Part shown: positions 22,535 to 34,290 of the stretch, piece by piece
How positions within the stretch are numbered: the first letter of the stretch is position 1
Layout of the letters: each line of letters begins with the position of its first letter
Assembly (NCBI RefSeq): GCF_029962835.1
Contig: NC_080577.1
Coordinates: 4,030,001-4,094,000, forward strand
Length of the DNA: 64,000 bases
Direction of reading: 5' to 3'
DNA from: Magnolia sinica
Lineage: Eukaryota > Streptophyta > Magnoliopsida > Magnoliales > Magnoliaceae
Notes under the pieces: generated by a model
Seen by the model: only the letters and a program-made list of their open reading frames with translations
Told to the model about the DNA's origin: nothing
The model's database searches: none
Made by a program: the position numbers and the translations under genes

Positions 22535-22800
22535 GCAGCACACGGTGAGGACCTACTCAAGTGGGCCATGCGAGATAACAACGGGAAAGGAATGCCTACC
22601 CTTGAAACTTTACTAGGCTCATAATCATGCATGTAATCACTAAATCCCTACCGTTTAATTTCAAATGGGTCACTTGAATTTTGGATCCTCCTCACTTTAA
22701 GTTGCATGTTCTAAATGAGCTTGAAAAATGGATGGATGGGGGTGAATTTCTCGTAAACATTAACCCCACCTTGCATCTCATTGCAGAAACTTTTCTTAAA
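22535..22800. mobile_element. shortened foldback element
   Basis: Core words 'caagtgggccatgcgagataacaacggg', 'aatgcctacccttgaaac' and 'aaatgggtcacttgaattttggatcctcctca' occur in the usual order, with a short central part. Ends are approximate. Confidence 0.45.
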
Positions 22801-23699
22801 GCCTTTTGCAGGGAATCCGCGTAAATATGCTACCTAATGCAATCCGAGTTCCGACTTCAATTGCGGAGAAGGAAGGCGTCAGGTGCGCACGTGACACTTG
22901 CGGCGACTATTTACATTAAAACATCACATCGGTGCTCTATCAACGTCTCCTCGGACAACAGAAATAGAAATTGCATCTTATGTGACTCCCCAAATCCGTA
23001 CAGTCCATTTGGACCGTCTCATCGTTGATCTTGACGGTAGATTTCATCGGCCCAACCTTGGATTGTCCATGGATAAAAGCTGAGGTGTTATATAATACTC
23101 GGGCTGCACATACCGTTTGATATGCAGCCACTCAAAATTGTACACGTGGAATTTATTAACTCAAATGAAACTGATAAAAATCTGCATCCCACTGTGCCCA
23201 GGTCACAATCCTCCTATTAGATTGGTTGAATAATCCTAACCTCTCGTATTCATGGACACTTGTCTGTGAAATGAAGACCGTTAGATTTTGTATTATTATT
23301 TTAACAGTTCAGTGATGGTCAGATAATCAAATAAGCTTATTTTTTTTGCTTTATAGCCCATCTACATTGGGTGGCATAATTTGGACGGTTTAATTTAAAT
23401 TTGCATGCCACGTCTGCAAAATTTAAGTAACTCTGCCGTGCCTATGCATTATCCACCGTACTTTGCCAGAGTACCAAAGTTCTCCTCCTCACAAATTTCA
23501 TTGAATGTTCGGTCCTTTCGTGCACGTATGAATCTTGAGTTATTGCACCTGCCTTAAATGGCTTATCTTCATTTTTAAGTATTCGGCAGATTGATAAATA
23601 ATAAATTTATTAGCCACAAAGTAAAAAATATATATTTAACTTCCAACACAAGCACTTGTCAGTCGAGTTTGTTTGGGATATCCTTAGTATACACCGTCT
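22801..23699. other. intergenic, no feature recognised
   Basis: Mixed-composition DNA without coding character. A T-run at 23,340-23,347 and AT-rich DNA at 23,590-23,640 are the only notable points. Confidence 0.4.
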
Positions 23700-24390
23700 A
23701 TCATGTGAGCCCATTCTTTGTTGTGTACCGTTCATTATGGTGGGCCCACCTTTGTTTTCAATTTGAACTGCCCATTGTATAGGGCCCACCTTTGTAGGCT
23801 AATGCGAGGCCCACCTTAGAAGTGGGCGGTCCATCATGCAAGATCAACTTTAAAGTGGGCCGTCCATTAAGCCATGCCTACCTTGGATGTAGGCCATTCA
23901 TCATTAGAGATTGACCTTTGATGTGAACTGTCCTAATGTGGGGTCCACCTTGATATGGGTCAGTGTCATGTGGGGCCCACTATCAATGTTATCACCGACC
24001 ATCATGTGGGGGCATATCTTTAATATCCATTGTCCATCATGTGGGCCCACCTTTTATGTGGGTCATCCATCATACATGGTCTACCTTGAATGTGGGCCAT
24101 TTATCATCAGCACCTTTGATGTGGACCATTCATTATGTGGGTCCCACCTTGATGTGAGTCATTCATAATGTTGTTCATCATATGGGGTCCACTTTCAATG
24201 TTCACCATCCATCATGTGGAAAGCCCGCCTTTGATGTTGACCATCCATTATGTGTGTGGGGCTCACCTTGGATGTGGACCATCCATTATGTGGGGCTCAA
24301 CTTGACGTGGGTCATCTATCATGTGGGGACCACCTTCAATGTTATTGTCCATCATGTGGGGCTACTTCAATATTCACGGCTTTGAGCCCA
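23700..24390. repeat. degenerate minisatellite, about 18 units of roughly 34 bp
   Basis: Units follow the pattern 'atccatcatgtggggcccacctttgatgtgggcc' with many changes, for example at 24,031 ('gtccatcatgtgggcccacc'), 24,281 ('atccattatgtggggctcaac') and 24,345 ('gtccatcatgtggggctac'). Unit length varies from about 29 to 46. The array is non-coding; short open frames across it merely echo the period (recurring HPSCGP/DVDHPLCG-like words). Confidence 0.8.
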
Positions 24391-24606
24391 CTTCTGAATG
24401 AGCCAAGCTCGGATGATAAGCTCGAAGGCAAGCTAAAGAAAAGCATGGTCAAGCCAAGTCAAGCCACGTTTGGCCCACCGCAAGTTAACTGAGCTGAATA
24501 CCCACCCTAACAACTAAACTGCTCTGCATACATCTATGTATTTTAAATCTTTGTTCATTTATTTCTTTTATCCGGGTCTACGGAGCCTGTCCAGCATTGA
24601 ATGACC
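24391..24606. other. spacer between the minisatellite and a family B element
   Basis: The words 'gagccaagctcggatgataagctcgaaggcaagct' and 'ggtcaagccaagtcaagcc' are low-complexity and look like decayed repeat. Nothing else is seen. Confidence 0.35.
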
Positions 24607-24615
24607 GTGGGGAGG

Positions 24616-25153
24616 GAGACGGATTGGCTACTCCCCCTCACACCAGCCCCGTGGCTGGTGGTCGGTGCTCTGTGGCCCCCACCATGATGTACGTGTTTCA
24701 TCCATTCCGTTCATAAATTTTTACAGATCATTTCATGGGTTGATACAAAAAATTATAAGGATATATACCTTAGCTGGGCCACACCACATGAGAAAAATAA
24801 TGGATGGATATTCAATATTAAAATTCTCCTAAGGCCCACTGTACTGTTTATTTGACATCCAATCTGTTGATTTGGTCATAAAGATCCAGATGAAGGGAGA
24901 AAATAAATATCAGGTTAATCCAAAACTTTTATAGCCCCCAAAACGTTTTTAATGGTCAAAATTCATTCAACACTGTTTCCAGTAATGTGGTCTACTTGAG
25001 ACTGATATATAATTAATTTTTTTTCTCATGTCATAAAATGATATATAAAAATAGATGGACGGAATGGATGACACACATACATCATGGTGGGCCCCACAGA
25101 GCACCGACCACCAGCCAATGGCTGGTGTCAGGGGGAGTAGCCAATCCGATCCC
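24616..25153. mobile_element. foldback MITE, family B copy 2, 538 bp
   Basis: The left arm runs GAGACGGATTGGCTACTCC, then 'accagccccgtggctggtggtcggtgctctgtgg'. The right arm is its inverse, ending 'ggagtagccaatccgatccc'. Both arms remain paired for about 110 bp. Flanks GTGGGGAGG (24,607-24,615) and GAGGGGAGG (25,154-25,162) match at 8 of 9 bases. It is one base longer than the copy at 632. Confidence 0.82.
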
Positions 25154-25259
25154 GAGGGGAGGGCCTTGTTATCTATACTAATGTCAGGGCTAGGACCTGG
25201 GGAAATAGGGCTGAGCTGGGGCCAACTCAGGTCTAGCTGAGCCCATTGCCACCTTACAC

Positions 25260-25465
25260 GGCTCACCAAAGTAAAATATAGCAATGATTGCCATCTAATG
25301 GTAAATAGGGTAAGTGGAACATGGGTAGGCTCACCAAAGTAAAATATAGCAATGATTGCCATCTAATGGTAAATAGGGTAAGTGGAACATGCGTAGGCTC
25401 ACCAAAGTAAAATATAGCAATGACTGCCACCTAATGGTAAATAGGGTAAGTGGAACATGAGTAGG
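25260..25465. repeat. 68-bp tandem repeat, 3 near-identical copies
   Basis: Copies start at 25,260, 25,328 and 25,396, each beginning 'ggctcaccaaagtaaaat' and running through 'gccatctaatggtaaatag' and 'ggtaagtggaacatg'. By eye only a handful of positions differ between copies. Such high identity implies a recent duplication, in contrast with the decayed array at 23,700. Confidence 0.92.
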
Positions 25466-26172
25466 AGAATTGGACGACTATCTAAGGTGAAGGGACCTTG
25501 ATCTAGGCCAATCATCAGGCAGTGACCATGTTAAATACACCAGATGAAGAATCACAGGGTAACTGATGTGAGCCAAAGTCATTAATTTTCCTCCACAATG
25601 ATTGAACCCAAAAATAGAGTGACTGAATAGTCCCATAATTAATTTCCTCTTATATTGACTGAACCAAAAAATACAGTCATTGAATAGGGGTCTGGTCCAG
25701 CCAGTTATAGCAAGAACGAGCGCTCACCATCATTAATTTGAGAATGAACTAAGCTCCCACTTGCTAAAGTGCTTCAGGCAGATTTGTTTGAAGACAATGT
25801 GAAATATCCATTAGTGTAGATTTGTATAGTTGAGTATATATAAGAATGATTATATACACACATACATACACTTCTTCATAATATAATTAGGTTTACATAA
25901 AACAGTTCATGAGCAGAACTGGACTGAACTTTGCCTCAGTTTAGCTCTGGTCGTTTAGCCAAGGGGCCTGGCTCAAGTTCGACTTGGCTTGATCATTGAG
26001 CTGACGTGGTCAACTCATCTTGGTTTGGTAATGGAATCGAGCCAAACTCATGTTAGGTTCAAGCCGATTCGAGTTCTAGCTAGTTTTAGGGAGGGTTTTG
26101 GGGCTTTGGCTCAGGCTGTGGCCATAGGTGAGTTATGTGGGCGGTGTGTGGGTCATGTTTGTTGTAGTCCCG

Positions 26173-26214
<42 letters not shown>

Positions 26215-26564
26215 GAGCGCAAAATGAGAGTTGGGTGTGGCGAGCATGCTGGGCAACAAACGTGTCAGCCAACTAGCTAACTCAAAGTTGGTGTGGCTTT
26301 CTCCTAACTTCTCAAGTCAACTAGCTAACTCAATCAACTCAATGCAATTCGTAATGAACTGAGTCTCTTAGTTGGGTTCTTCTGTCAAACTATAATTGTG
26401 AGGCCGAATCCAATGCAAGCTTTCTGGATGCCCAGTATGAGGTGTAACATCCAATCAGTACATTATGCACATGTCCTTGTATTCCCCTCGGCTCCCACAA
26501 AAGGAAAAAAAAAAAAAGCCCAAGGGCCCTACCAAGAAAAATCATGCTTAAAACCTTTGAAATC
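25466..26564. other. intergenic with a GA microsatellite
   Basis: A (GA)n tract runs from 26,175 to about 26,202 and continues as GACA repeats to 26,216. Around 26,260-26,330 'caactagctaactcaa' occurs twice. 25,580-25,690 holds two related stretches ('aacccaaaaatagagtgactgaatag' and 'aaccaaaaaatacagtcattgaatag'), a small diverged direct repeat. Confidence 0.5.
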
Positions 26565-26840
26565 ACATGGTGTGGCCCACCTTAAATTTGGACATTTTGA
26601 AAATTTGGGGTTTCCATTCAATAGGTGGGGTGCATGATTAGGTATAGAAAACATAGTGGCCCCATAAAAAATGGAAGTTTTCAGATGGTACGCGTCTCCT
26701 TCCTTACCATTTCTCATGGCGTGTCCCACTAATTAAGTATTGGATCGGCCTGATTTTATTTTTATTTTTTCACCAGGGAGAACATGAAGGGTTGATGCAC
26801 TAGTTAGATCTCATGCGCACATCATGGTGGGCCCGTTGTG
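26565..26840. mobile_element. partial foldback element
   Basis: 'tggtgtggcccaccttaaatttgg' at the left and 'atcatggtgggccc' at the right frame core-like words such as 'catggcgtgtcccacta' and 'ggatcggcctga'. The arms are unequal, so it is probably a rearranged copy. Confidence 0.4.
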
Positions 26841-28007
26841 TTGTAAGTTAAGCTTAATCTAAAAAGTTTTATAGTGGATCCATCCTCATACATTTCATAC
26901 AAGCCAATATAAAACATAAAGAGTATTCATATTCACTCAACTGTCTCAGCTAACTCAATTACATTGATAGTGATTCCACGTGAGAATTTGAACAATTAGG
27001 CTCAGTTCGAGTTGACTCGGACTTGTATTGGATGTTGTTCCAAAATTCGCTAGAGTCAACCAGGCCATTGACTCGGTTCATTTTACCGAGTTGTGTTAAT
27101 TCAGGACCAAAGCACACCATTGAACCAGTTGTGACTCAGCTCAAAATCTTGTCAATCTGAGTTGACTCAGCCTAGTTTCAAATTTAATCACCAGGTTTAG
27201 AGATAATGATTTGGGCTAAAGTGGTCGGTGGATGAATGATTAAGAAAATGTTGGGATACTTTCGGTATCCAAGATAGATTTGTCCACTTTAGTAAAGGGT
27301 CAACTTTAGTAATGGGTCAAGATCATGGAATCATTGCAGATCACAAAAGGAGTTGATCCAACGGCTCTGGAGGGCTGTGAGCTACTGTCCTTCTAAGCCA
27401 TGGCCTGAGACCTGGCAATAAATGGATGGGATCTGAACCGTTAATTCGATAGCTGAATTAGTGAATGCACTGTAGATGAAAAATCACACTGTTTGGACAC
27501 CCCTAACCCTTTTATTGATGCTGTACAAGTGTTCATTTGAAGGACAACAGTCACAAAAGGCTCACATTAAATGACAATTAAGTTTATTTGTTGGACGGTC
27601 AGGATCGCTCGATCAAGGCAATTTTCGGTCTGTAACCAATCAATGTTGCAGACTTATAAGAGTAAATATTATCATTTGTACAATACCATACCTTAGAGAT
27701 ACAAACCACAGGGAAAAGGCATTTTTATTCTTAGAAAAATTACCATGAAGATATTTACACATAATATATGGTTACCCTTAGTAATTGCCCAGGCAAAGCC
27801 TAGCCCACCTTTGCCCGTGTAGAATCTCTCTCTCTCTATAATAGAGAGGATCCTAGGAAAGGTTGATGTTTTAAAACCTCGGCTAGACTGGCTAGACCAG
27901 TTTCAACCAGAATGATCAGTGTCCTTTCTCACAAGGTACTGGGGATCCATTTATGGAATTGGACCTCCTCAATCACACTTGTTGTCCTGTTCAACATTTT
28001 AAATTGA
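26841..28007. other. intergenic, decayed repeat DNA
   Basis: The region 26,930-27,180 repeats words like 'gagttgactcgg' and 'actcagctca' on both strands, suggesting an old inverted repeat without definable ends. A short CT run is at 27,826-27,837. No gene is seen. Confidence 0.4.
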
Positions 28008-28511
28008 GGAATCAAGTTGGCTAATGTACCACACACCAGTGATATACCTGGTGTGGGTACATATTGTGCAAATATGAGCACTGACACTCTTTGAGCTCCG
28101 AGTTGTACCAACGGTTCAGAGGAGATTAAAGTTACATGGTCCTTGAAATGATGTATTTATTATATCTACAATGTTTATCCATTTTTTCAGTATCATTTTA
28201 GGACACGAGACAAAAATGAATCATAAGGTCACAAAGACCTAGATGAAGTGGAAAAACAAATATCATATTGATCCAAAACTTCTAAGACCCCAAACAATTT
28301 AAATGGTAGATGTTCAATCCCTTATTGCTTTTTTCAGAATGGTTCACTTGGTAGATCTATCTTATTTTATGGCTCAAGCCTTATGGCGAGCTTGCCAAAT
28401 GGGTGGACAGTTTGGATATACCACATACCTCGTTATGAGACCCGCGGAACTTGCTGACAACAATACACCAGCTAGATAGCTGATGTGTGGTGCCTCAGCC
28501 AATTCGCTTAC
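28008..28511. mobile_element. foldback MITE, family A, diverged
   Basis: The left arm GGAATCAAGTTGGC, then 'accacacaccagtgatatacctggtg' and 'gagctccgagttgtaccaacggttc', faces a right arm 'accagctagatagctgatgtgtggtgcctcagccaattcgcttac'. Flanks TTAAATTGA and CTAAATGCA agree at 6 of 9 bases, so the target duplication is eroded. More mutated than the copies at 13,209 and 16,040. Confidence 0.7.
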
Positions 28512-30225
28512 CTAAATGCAGCTGTTCGGACCGAAACCATCCGGTCTTTTCTTTTTCTAGTTTTACCGAATCTAATTAATTTAATTACAATGCCACCGTA
28601 CAACCATCATTTAATTCAATTTGAGGCTGTATCCCAAATTAACTCCTGTTCATCTCTCAATGGTTAAAAAGCTTAATTATAACCGTAGCTAAAACCCATT
28701 TCAAATAACCGGTCCATGTCAACAAATAACCCTTTATTAGTAAATAATTTAAACAATCCATTTTCATGGCCATTGATCAAATGGTTATAATCATCCAATC
28801 AAAGTGGTTCTTGAGACCTATGGCCAATCAAAAGGTGCCTTATCTTTATAGACAATCTAGATCAATTATTAAATTTTTATTTAATCAATCTGGACCATCC
28901 ATTTTAATGGACATTGATTGAATGGTTAGCAACACCTGGTTAAAGTGGTTGTTGAGAATTATTGTCAATCAAGTGTGGGGCCTACATGATAGATGGTCTA
29001 GATTGATCATCAGAAAATTTTCTAGTATAATATTTTTTGGTCATAAAAAACCCGACTTATAAAATTATTTAATTATCTACCTACAAGAAGATTCGCAATT
29101 AATTTCGAGAATACGGTGATTCCATGAGATCTTACTATGACCCCTAACATGACGGGGCAAAGTACGTGTTAGAAATCCGAGCATAAGGCACACGTGCTAG
29201 AGATCCACACCATTCATCAGGTAGCGGGCATTATGAATATGGCATACATAAATCAGGGCAGTCCTTACACTTAGTAAGCTGAGTATATGGACCGTTCTCA
29301 TCCATCTAGTTGAACTCGAATACATTAGCATGGAACATCTCGTATCCCAACCGTTCATTAGGTCCATCGTGTTCTTCTTCTACTAGTGTTCAAAAATCAC
29401 AGAAATCAAATGGTCAAAACATTTATGAGTGGACTATTAACTTCTATAAACGATCATATCCATCTCTTTTTGCATGCGACTGATTGGACGGTTTTGATCA
29501 TCAGATGACTACGAAAATGGACCTAATTGACGGTCCAGATAAAATATATAGGCAGTAAGGAGCGAACATGCAATGAAGTGCATGCCATGCATTCCATGCA
29601 GTTAGCCTACGAGATGATATCCCATCAATGTTTAAAGTATCATCCGAAACCGTTACATCTCGGCCAGATACGTATAGGTATTGCCCGTGAACAGCGCTGG
29701 TGTATCGGCCAGAAACAGATCGACACAGGGCGATACGTCACGTGATCAGGGCGAGTGATACGTTATGTGACACACCCGTTTCAAACCTTAGACGAGTTGT
29801 GCCGGGCCCAACCTGGGCGGATGGCCTTTTTCATAAGTCCAGAGCCTGGACGATTAATAAACGGGCTTGACCTTTAAGTCGGCCTGTCGCTCATGCCTGG
29901 TTTACGAGCCCAAACCCGGTCCGGAAACAAGACAAGCTATACGGGCCCATCGATAACCCTACTTGGGGTCTTATGAAGGGTACGGTTGCATTGCATCATT
30001 CCAAGGCTAGGAGGTTTAGATGAAGTAAATTGCTCTTCTCACAGAACATCCTAGCTAGGTTGGACAGCGAGTTGGGTTGGTTTCGCTGGGCCCTAGTCCA
30101 ATCCCCTTTGGGCTGGGTCTCGAGCTAGCATTGTATCCTTGATTCGGACCCGGGCATGAGAGCTGTTGGGCTGTAAAATCATTTAACTTTATTTTTATAA
30201 TATATAAATCGAAACCCTTTCATAA
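28512..30225. other. intergenic, no gene recognised
   Basis: 28,790-28,990 contains a diverged direct repeat ('ccattgatcaaatggttataa' and 'acattgattgaatggttagc', each followed by 'aaagtggttnttgaga' and 'caatcaa'). 29,640-29,770 holds 'gtatcggccag', 'gggcgatacgtcacgtgatcagggcgagtgatacg' type words, a repeat type also seen near 51,465-51,540. No coding signal. Confidence 0.4.
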
Positions 30226-30298
30226 GGGGGTGTAGCTCATATGGTAGAGCGCTCGCTTCGCATGCGAGAGGCACGGGGTTCGATTCCCCGCACCTCCA
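30226..30298 (+). tRNA. tRNA-Ala(CGC): tRNA-Ala, anticodon CGC
   Basis: A full 73-nt cloverleaf can be drawn. Acceptor stem GGGGGTG (30,226-30,232) pairs with CACCTCC (30,291-30,297, one G-T pair) and is followed by discriminator A. The D-arm is TAGCTCATATGGTAGAGC. The anticodon stem CTCGC/GCGAG encloses anticodon CGC at 30,259-30,261. The T-arm GGGGTTCGATTCCCC is perfect. The internal box A and box B promoters are both intact and there is no intron. The 3' CCA is not encoded, as expected for a nuclear gene. Confidence 0.95.
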
Positions 30299-30316
30299 TT
30301 CCTACGTTGAATATGA

Positions 30317-30331
30317 TTTTTTTTTTTTTTT
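30317..30331 (+). terminator. RNA polymerase III terminator of the tRNA gene
   Basis: A run of 15 T residues starts 19 bases after the mature tRNA end, much more than the four or more T residues needed to stop polymerase III. Together with the intact internal boxes it supports an active tRNA gene. Confidence 0.8.
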
Positions 30332-30444
30332 AAGCCATTGATAAATAATAAAATAAAATGTGGTCCACCAGATATGTGAATGTGGCTAACTTTTGAACGA
30401 GCACATAGTTGGTAGTTACCTGCTGGATGGACAGGTTGAAGCAA

Positions 30445-30901
30445 TTGGATCCCTGAATGTGGGGCCCACCATGATCATCCGTGCAGGCCATCCTTTGAGA
30501 GCTCATTTTAGGGCGTGATCCGGAAAATGAAGCATTTCCAAATCTTAGATGGACCACACCAATGGAAATAGTGGTGATTGAATACCCAACGTTAAATACT
30601 TCTTGCGAACCACCATAATGTTTATTTGCCATCCAGCCTATTAATAACGTCACAAAGACCTGGAAGAATGGACTACACGATTATTAGGTTGATCCAAAAC
30701 TTTTATGGCCCATAATTTTTTAATGGTCAATCACCACTATTTCCCGTGGTGTGGTCCACCTTATATTTGGATTTGCTTCAATTTTTGGATTATGCACTAA
30801 GATGATCTCTCAAGACGAATGGACCGTATGAATGTAAGGCACATGCATCATGGTGGGCTCTATAAGAGGGATCTACCAACCTAGGTGAATCCAGGATCCA
30901 C
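30445..30901. mobile_element. foldback element, relative of the one at 49,533
   Basis: The left arm 'tggatccctgaatgtggggcccaccatgatcatcc' pairs with 'ggcacatgcatcatggtgggctctataag...ggatcca'. The core is well preserved: 'gatggaccacaccaatggaaatagtggtgattgaatacccaacg' and 'caatcaccactatttcccgtggtgtggtccacc'. It lies about 115 bp downstream of the tRNA terminator. Confidence 0.6.
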
Positions 30902-31501
30902 CGTTGAGGTCATAGAGTCAAGGCCCTTTCACCATAGAAGATGCCAAGTAAACGATTTCAATCTCGTGCATGGATGCTATGTTTGCGGACATGTCATGAA
31001 GTTCCCAAATTGCATTGCTTCTCGGATCCCCTTGAGGAAATGAATTCATGTTGGGCCTTGCTACACGGCTACGGTGGATTGGCTTTGCCTTCATTACATG
31101 TCCTCTATATCCATCTCAAATCTGAACCACTACTATAGTGGGCCCCACTATAGACAGGTCCAATTTCTCTACATCATCTTGATTATTTCTATATAACACA
31201 GGTAGCTGCTGAGCATTTTTGCTCCTGCATATGGTGAACTTTGAACGTTGAGAGGGATATGGAAAGGCACTTTAGATGAAAGGCATATTTTAAAAACTGG
31301 GGAGTGAACAGTTGTCCGTCCAACATTTTATATTTTACCTGCAACGAGCCTTTAAACACTTAGATTTTATCCTACTTCTTTGCATGTAGTCCACTTTAAC
31401 GGCACAACTAAAAAGCCCTAAAACTATGTTTTTGTGGGACATTATGATGCATGTATGAAATCAGCTTCTAACATATATTTGAGGCTTCATTATAGTAGGA
31501 T
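30902..31501. other. intergenic, no feature recognised
   Basis: Mixed DNA without coding character. 'atagtgggccccactatag' at 31,134-31,152 is a short perfect palindrome. Confidence 0.4.
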
Positions 31502-31915
31502 GGATGCGGATTGCATGCTAGCCACAAGTTGCTAATGGTTGATGCTCCGTGAGCCCGACCATAATGTATGCGTTTTACCCATGCTGTCCATTCATTTTGA
31601 TAGTTCATTTTAGGGCAAGAGCTCAAAAATTAGGCACATCCAAATCTCAAGTGAACCACACTAAAAGAAATGATGGTGACTGAATGCCCACCATTATCAA
31701 GGTAATATTTTTGTTTTTCCTTCGTCTTTGTTTGTGTGACTAATCAATAAGCTGATGACAAGTAAACATTACGGTGAACCTGAGAAGGTTTTAATGGCAA
31801 GCCTTCAATCACCACCATTTTATGTGGTGTGACCCAGAATGGAGGGATAAAAGACACATCATAGTAGGGCCCACATAGCACTAACTAGTAGCAACAATCT
31901 GCTGAATCAGCGTCC
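31502..31915. mobile_element. foldback element with GGATGCGGATTGC tip
   Basis: The left arm 'gatgcggattgcatgctagccacaagttgctaatggttgatgctccgtgagccc' faces a right arm that reads in reverse complement 'ggacgctgattcagcagattgttgctactagttagtgctatgtgggccc'. The core words 'gaaatgatggtgactgaatgcccacc' and 'caatcaccaccattttatgtggtgtgaccc' are present. I saw no clear target duplication. Confidence 0.6.
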
Positions 31916-32090
31916 TTACAGGGCATAATCCTATAAAAGCAAGACAGACCTAGTGTGATGTGCAATAGGAGGGGCGATGAGTACAATTTCTGTCCATAGT
32001 GCAGTCACCTTTCTCTATATCTCTGTCTTCATGCATTGCAGTTGCTACCTCCCTTTTTGTAGATAGGTAAGGGAAAAAAAAATAGATTAT

Positions 32091-32091
<1 letters not shown>

Positions 32092-32121
<30 letters not shown>
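32092..32121. repeat. (CT)15 microsatellite
   Basis: An uninterrupted CT tract of about 30 bases, likely variable in length between individuals. Confidence 0.9.
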
Positions 32122-32126
<5 letters not shown>

Positions 32127-34290
32127 TACTTACCTTCTCTTGCTGAAAAAGAATGGTAATACTTCATACATATTGGAAGTTAATTGGCTTGGCTGAAAAA
32201 CCCAAAAGTCTAGTCCAGAGTTGTAAGAGATTGTGGGTTAAAAGCGCCGACCATTGAAACCTTCCTAAGGCTCTTTTTAATTTTTATATGCCATCAAAAT
32301 CATCCATAAGGTGATATTTATAGGATTAAGAAAACACATGTATAAGAAGGCTTGAATGTGAAATTCAATCCCTACTATTTTCTGTGATGTGGCACACTTG
32401 AACTTTGGATTTACCTCATTCTTCTTAACAGGAACCATTGAAACCAACTGATATAATTGATGCTACACTAACATGGCCCCTCATAGAGCTCTGGGATACA
32501 CAGTTGCAAGAAACTCACATCCATGATCTAGCAGAGCGAGAAGAACCGTAATACATAAACCCATCCCTCAATAAGACACAAAGTAGGGAGACACATGGAT
32601 GTGTATGTTGGCACCATGATGGATGACTCGTGTTTTAAATTATAACCAAAGAAACAATACCATCCATTACTTATCCATTATTTTTCCCATGGTTTATCTT
32701 ATTATATATTTGATCATTAATTATTTCTGTTTTTTACTATCACTTTAATGGCATAGATTGAAAAAATTAGGATTTTCGACAGGGATTTAGAGACACAAAG
32801 CTAGGGACATGTACAGGGTAGACTTGATCAGGACATTACTTCTGTGCCCTGTGAACAGATGTCTACCATTTTATGGTTTTCTCAGCCCCATTGTACCAAC
32901 TCTTTTTTAAAATGTGGGATTAAAGGTATTGAATTGCAATTGATCCAATATAAATTTTACTTAGCGTTTGGAAACAAAAGAAATGATTGAATTAATTCAT
33001 GTGTTATATCATTTAGTCCTAATATAGAATATGGCAGAATTTTTGTGAATTCTAAAATTCACACAGTTTGTAAGCCCGCATTAATGTTGCATGTGTTTTA
33101 TCTATGCCATTCAACCATAAAGGCCCTTTACACAGTGCAATTGAGTTGCATATGCATATAGGCGATTAATATTATTTATAAAATCAAATTATAATTCCAT
33201 AGTACACCAAACACCGATTCTATGCAGTACCAAACACAATATTCTTTTCAATGACAAATTTTGATCCCAAACATGGGTTTGGATAGTCAAAATACCATGG
33301 TATTTCCTGACTTACAATTTTTTTAGTGTTAGCTCCACTTTTTTTTTTTTTTCCTTCAATTAGCTTGTTAGTACACACTCCACTTGTTGCAATTCAATAG
33401 CATTTAAACCCACATTCAAATGGCTAATACAACTAATTTTACCTTGTCTGGTGGATGGAACACAAACAAAATCTCTCAAATTCAAATATTTCAACCCATT
33501 CAAGTATTATCCTTTTGGTTCAAAAATAGATAGTTAAAAAGTTCAATCAGAAAGATTTTTCGGGCATATCCTGTCCAAGAGAATCCAAGTTCACAGGATC
33601 AGAAGACTTCTTTCATTTTTATAGACCAGTTCGGTCATTATTTCATTCCATCTAAAAGAAGCCCCACTATTTGGTCGGTCCGGATTCGCAGAAAATGCCA
33701 CGTATGCAGTAGACAAAGCCGCCCCCTACCTTAGATACGGTACAACACTCAGCACCGTATCTCCCGCTCGGTTTGTCCTTTCAACCGCTCATTCCTCATC
33801 TCTATCTACAAAATGATTGAAAGTCCTATCTTAGTTTTCCACCATTTAACAGGTGATGGCTCCTCCTCAGCCGTATGCAAGGCATCGTTGCACGAGAATA
33901 CATACGGTCCAGTATCTGGCCGATCCATGGATGGAGCATAAACAAAAATTGCAAGATATTATCAGCCATCCTATTTTCCCTTCTAATTTGGATCACTAAC
34001 TATGTCACATTCAACCATCAGATTGATAGAAATATCGGACGGTTAGGATTTATTTATCAACATGATTTTATACATATCTTCCATCCAAAATACGACTCAC
34101 GGTTTGGATGGTCTGGATATCTGTACAGGGGTGAGAAGGATGAATCACCACCACTTTTAAAATGGTGCCAGACTAGCATTGAAGTCCACTTCCTCCGAAG
34201 CACATCTTCTCCTCTTCACCTTCGTTACGAGACTGTAACGCTCGAAGAAAGAGAAAAGAAAGAAAAAAAAGGGGGGGAAAAAGAAATTCC
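32122..34290. other. intergenic and upstream region of the 586-aa gene
   Basis: 32,225-32,445 is a partial foldback element ('accattgaaaccttcctaagg', 'attttctgtgatgtggcacacttgaac'). 32,950-33,290 is AT-rich with 'gcgtttgg'/'ccaaacac' words. A T-run is at 33,339-33,351. The last 150 bases before 34,291 are purine-rich (GAAAGAGAAAAGAAAG) and probably form the 5' leader of the next gene; I could not pick a TATA box with confidence. Confidence 0.45.

Noticed and set aside
23911-24492. Open frames with repeating HPSCGP/DVDHPLCG words
   Set aside because: They are the translation of the 34-bp minisatellite. The period explains the pattern, and the frame shifts with unit length changes.
29527-29745. 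Short open frame of 72 residues
   Set aside because: No motif, and it lies in a repeat-like stretch with 'gtatcggcc' words.
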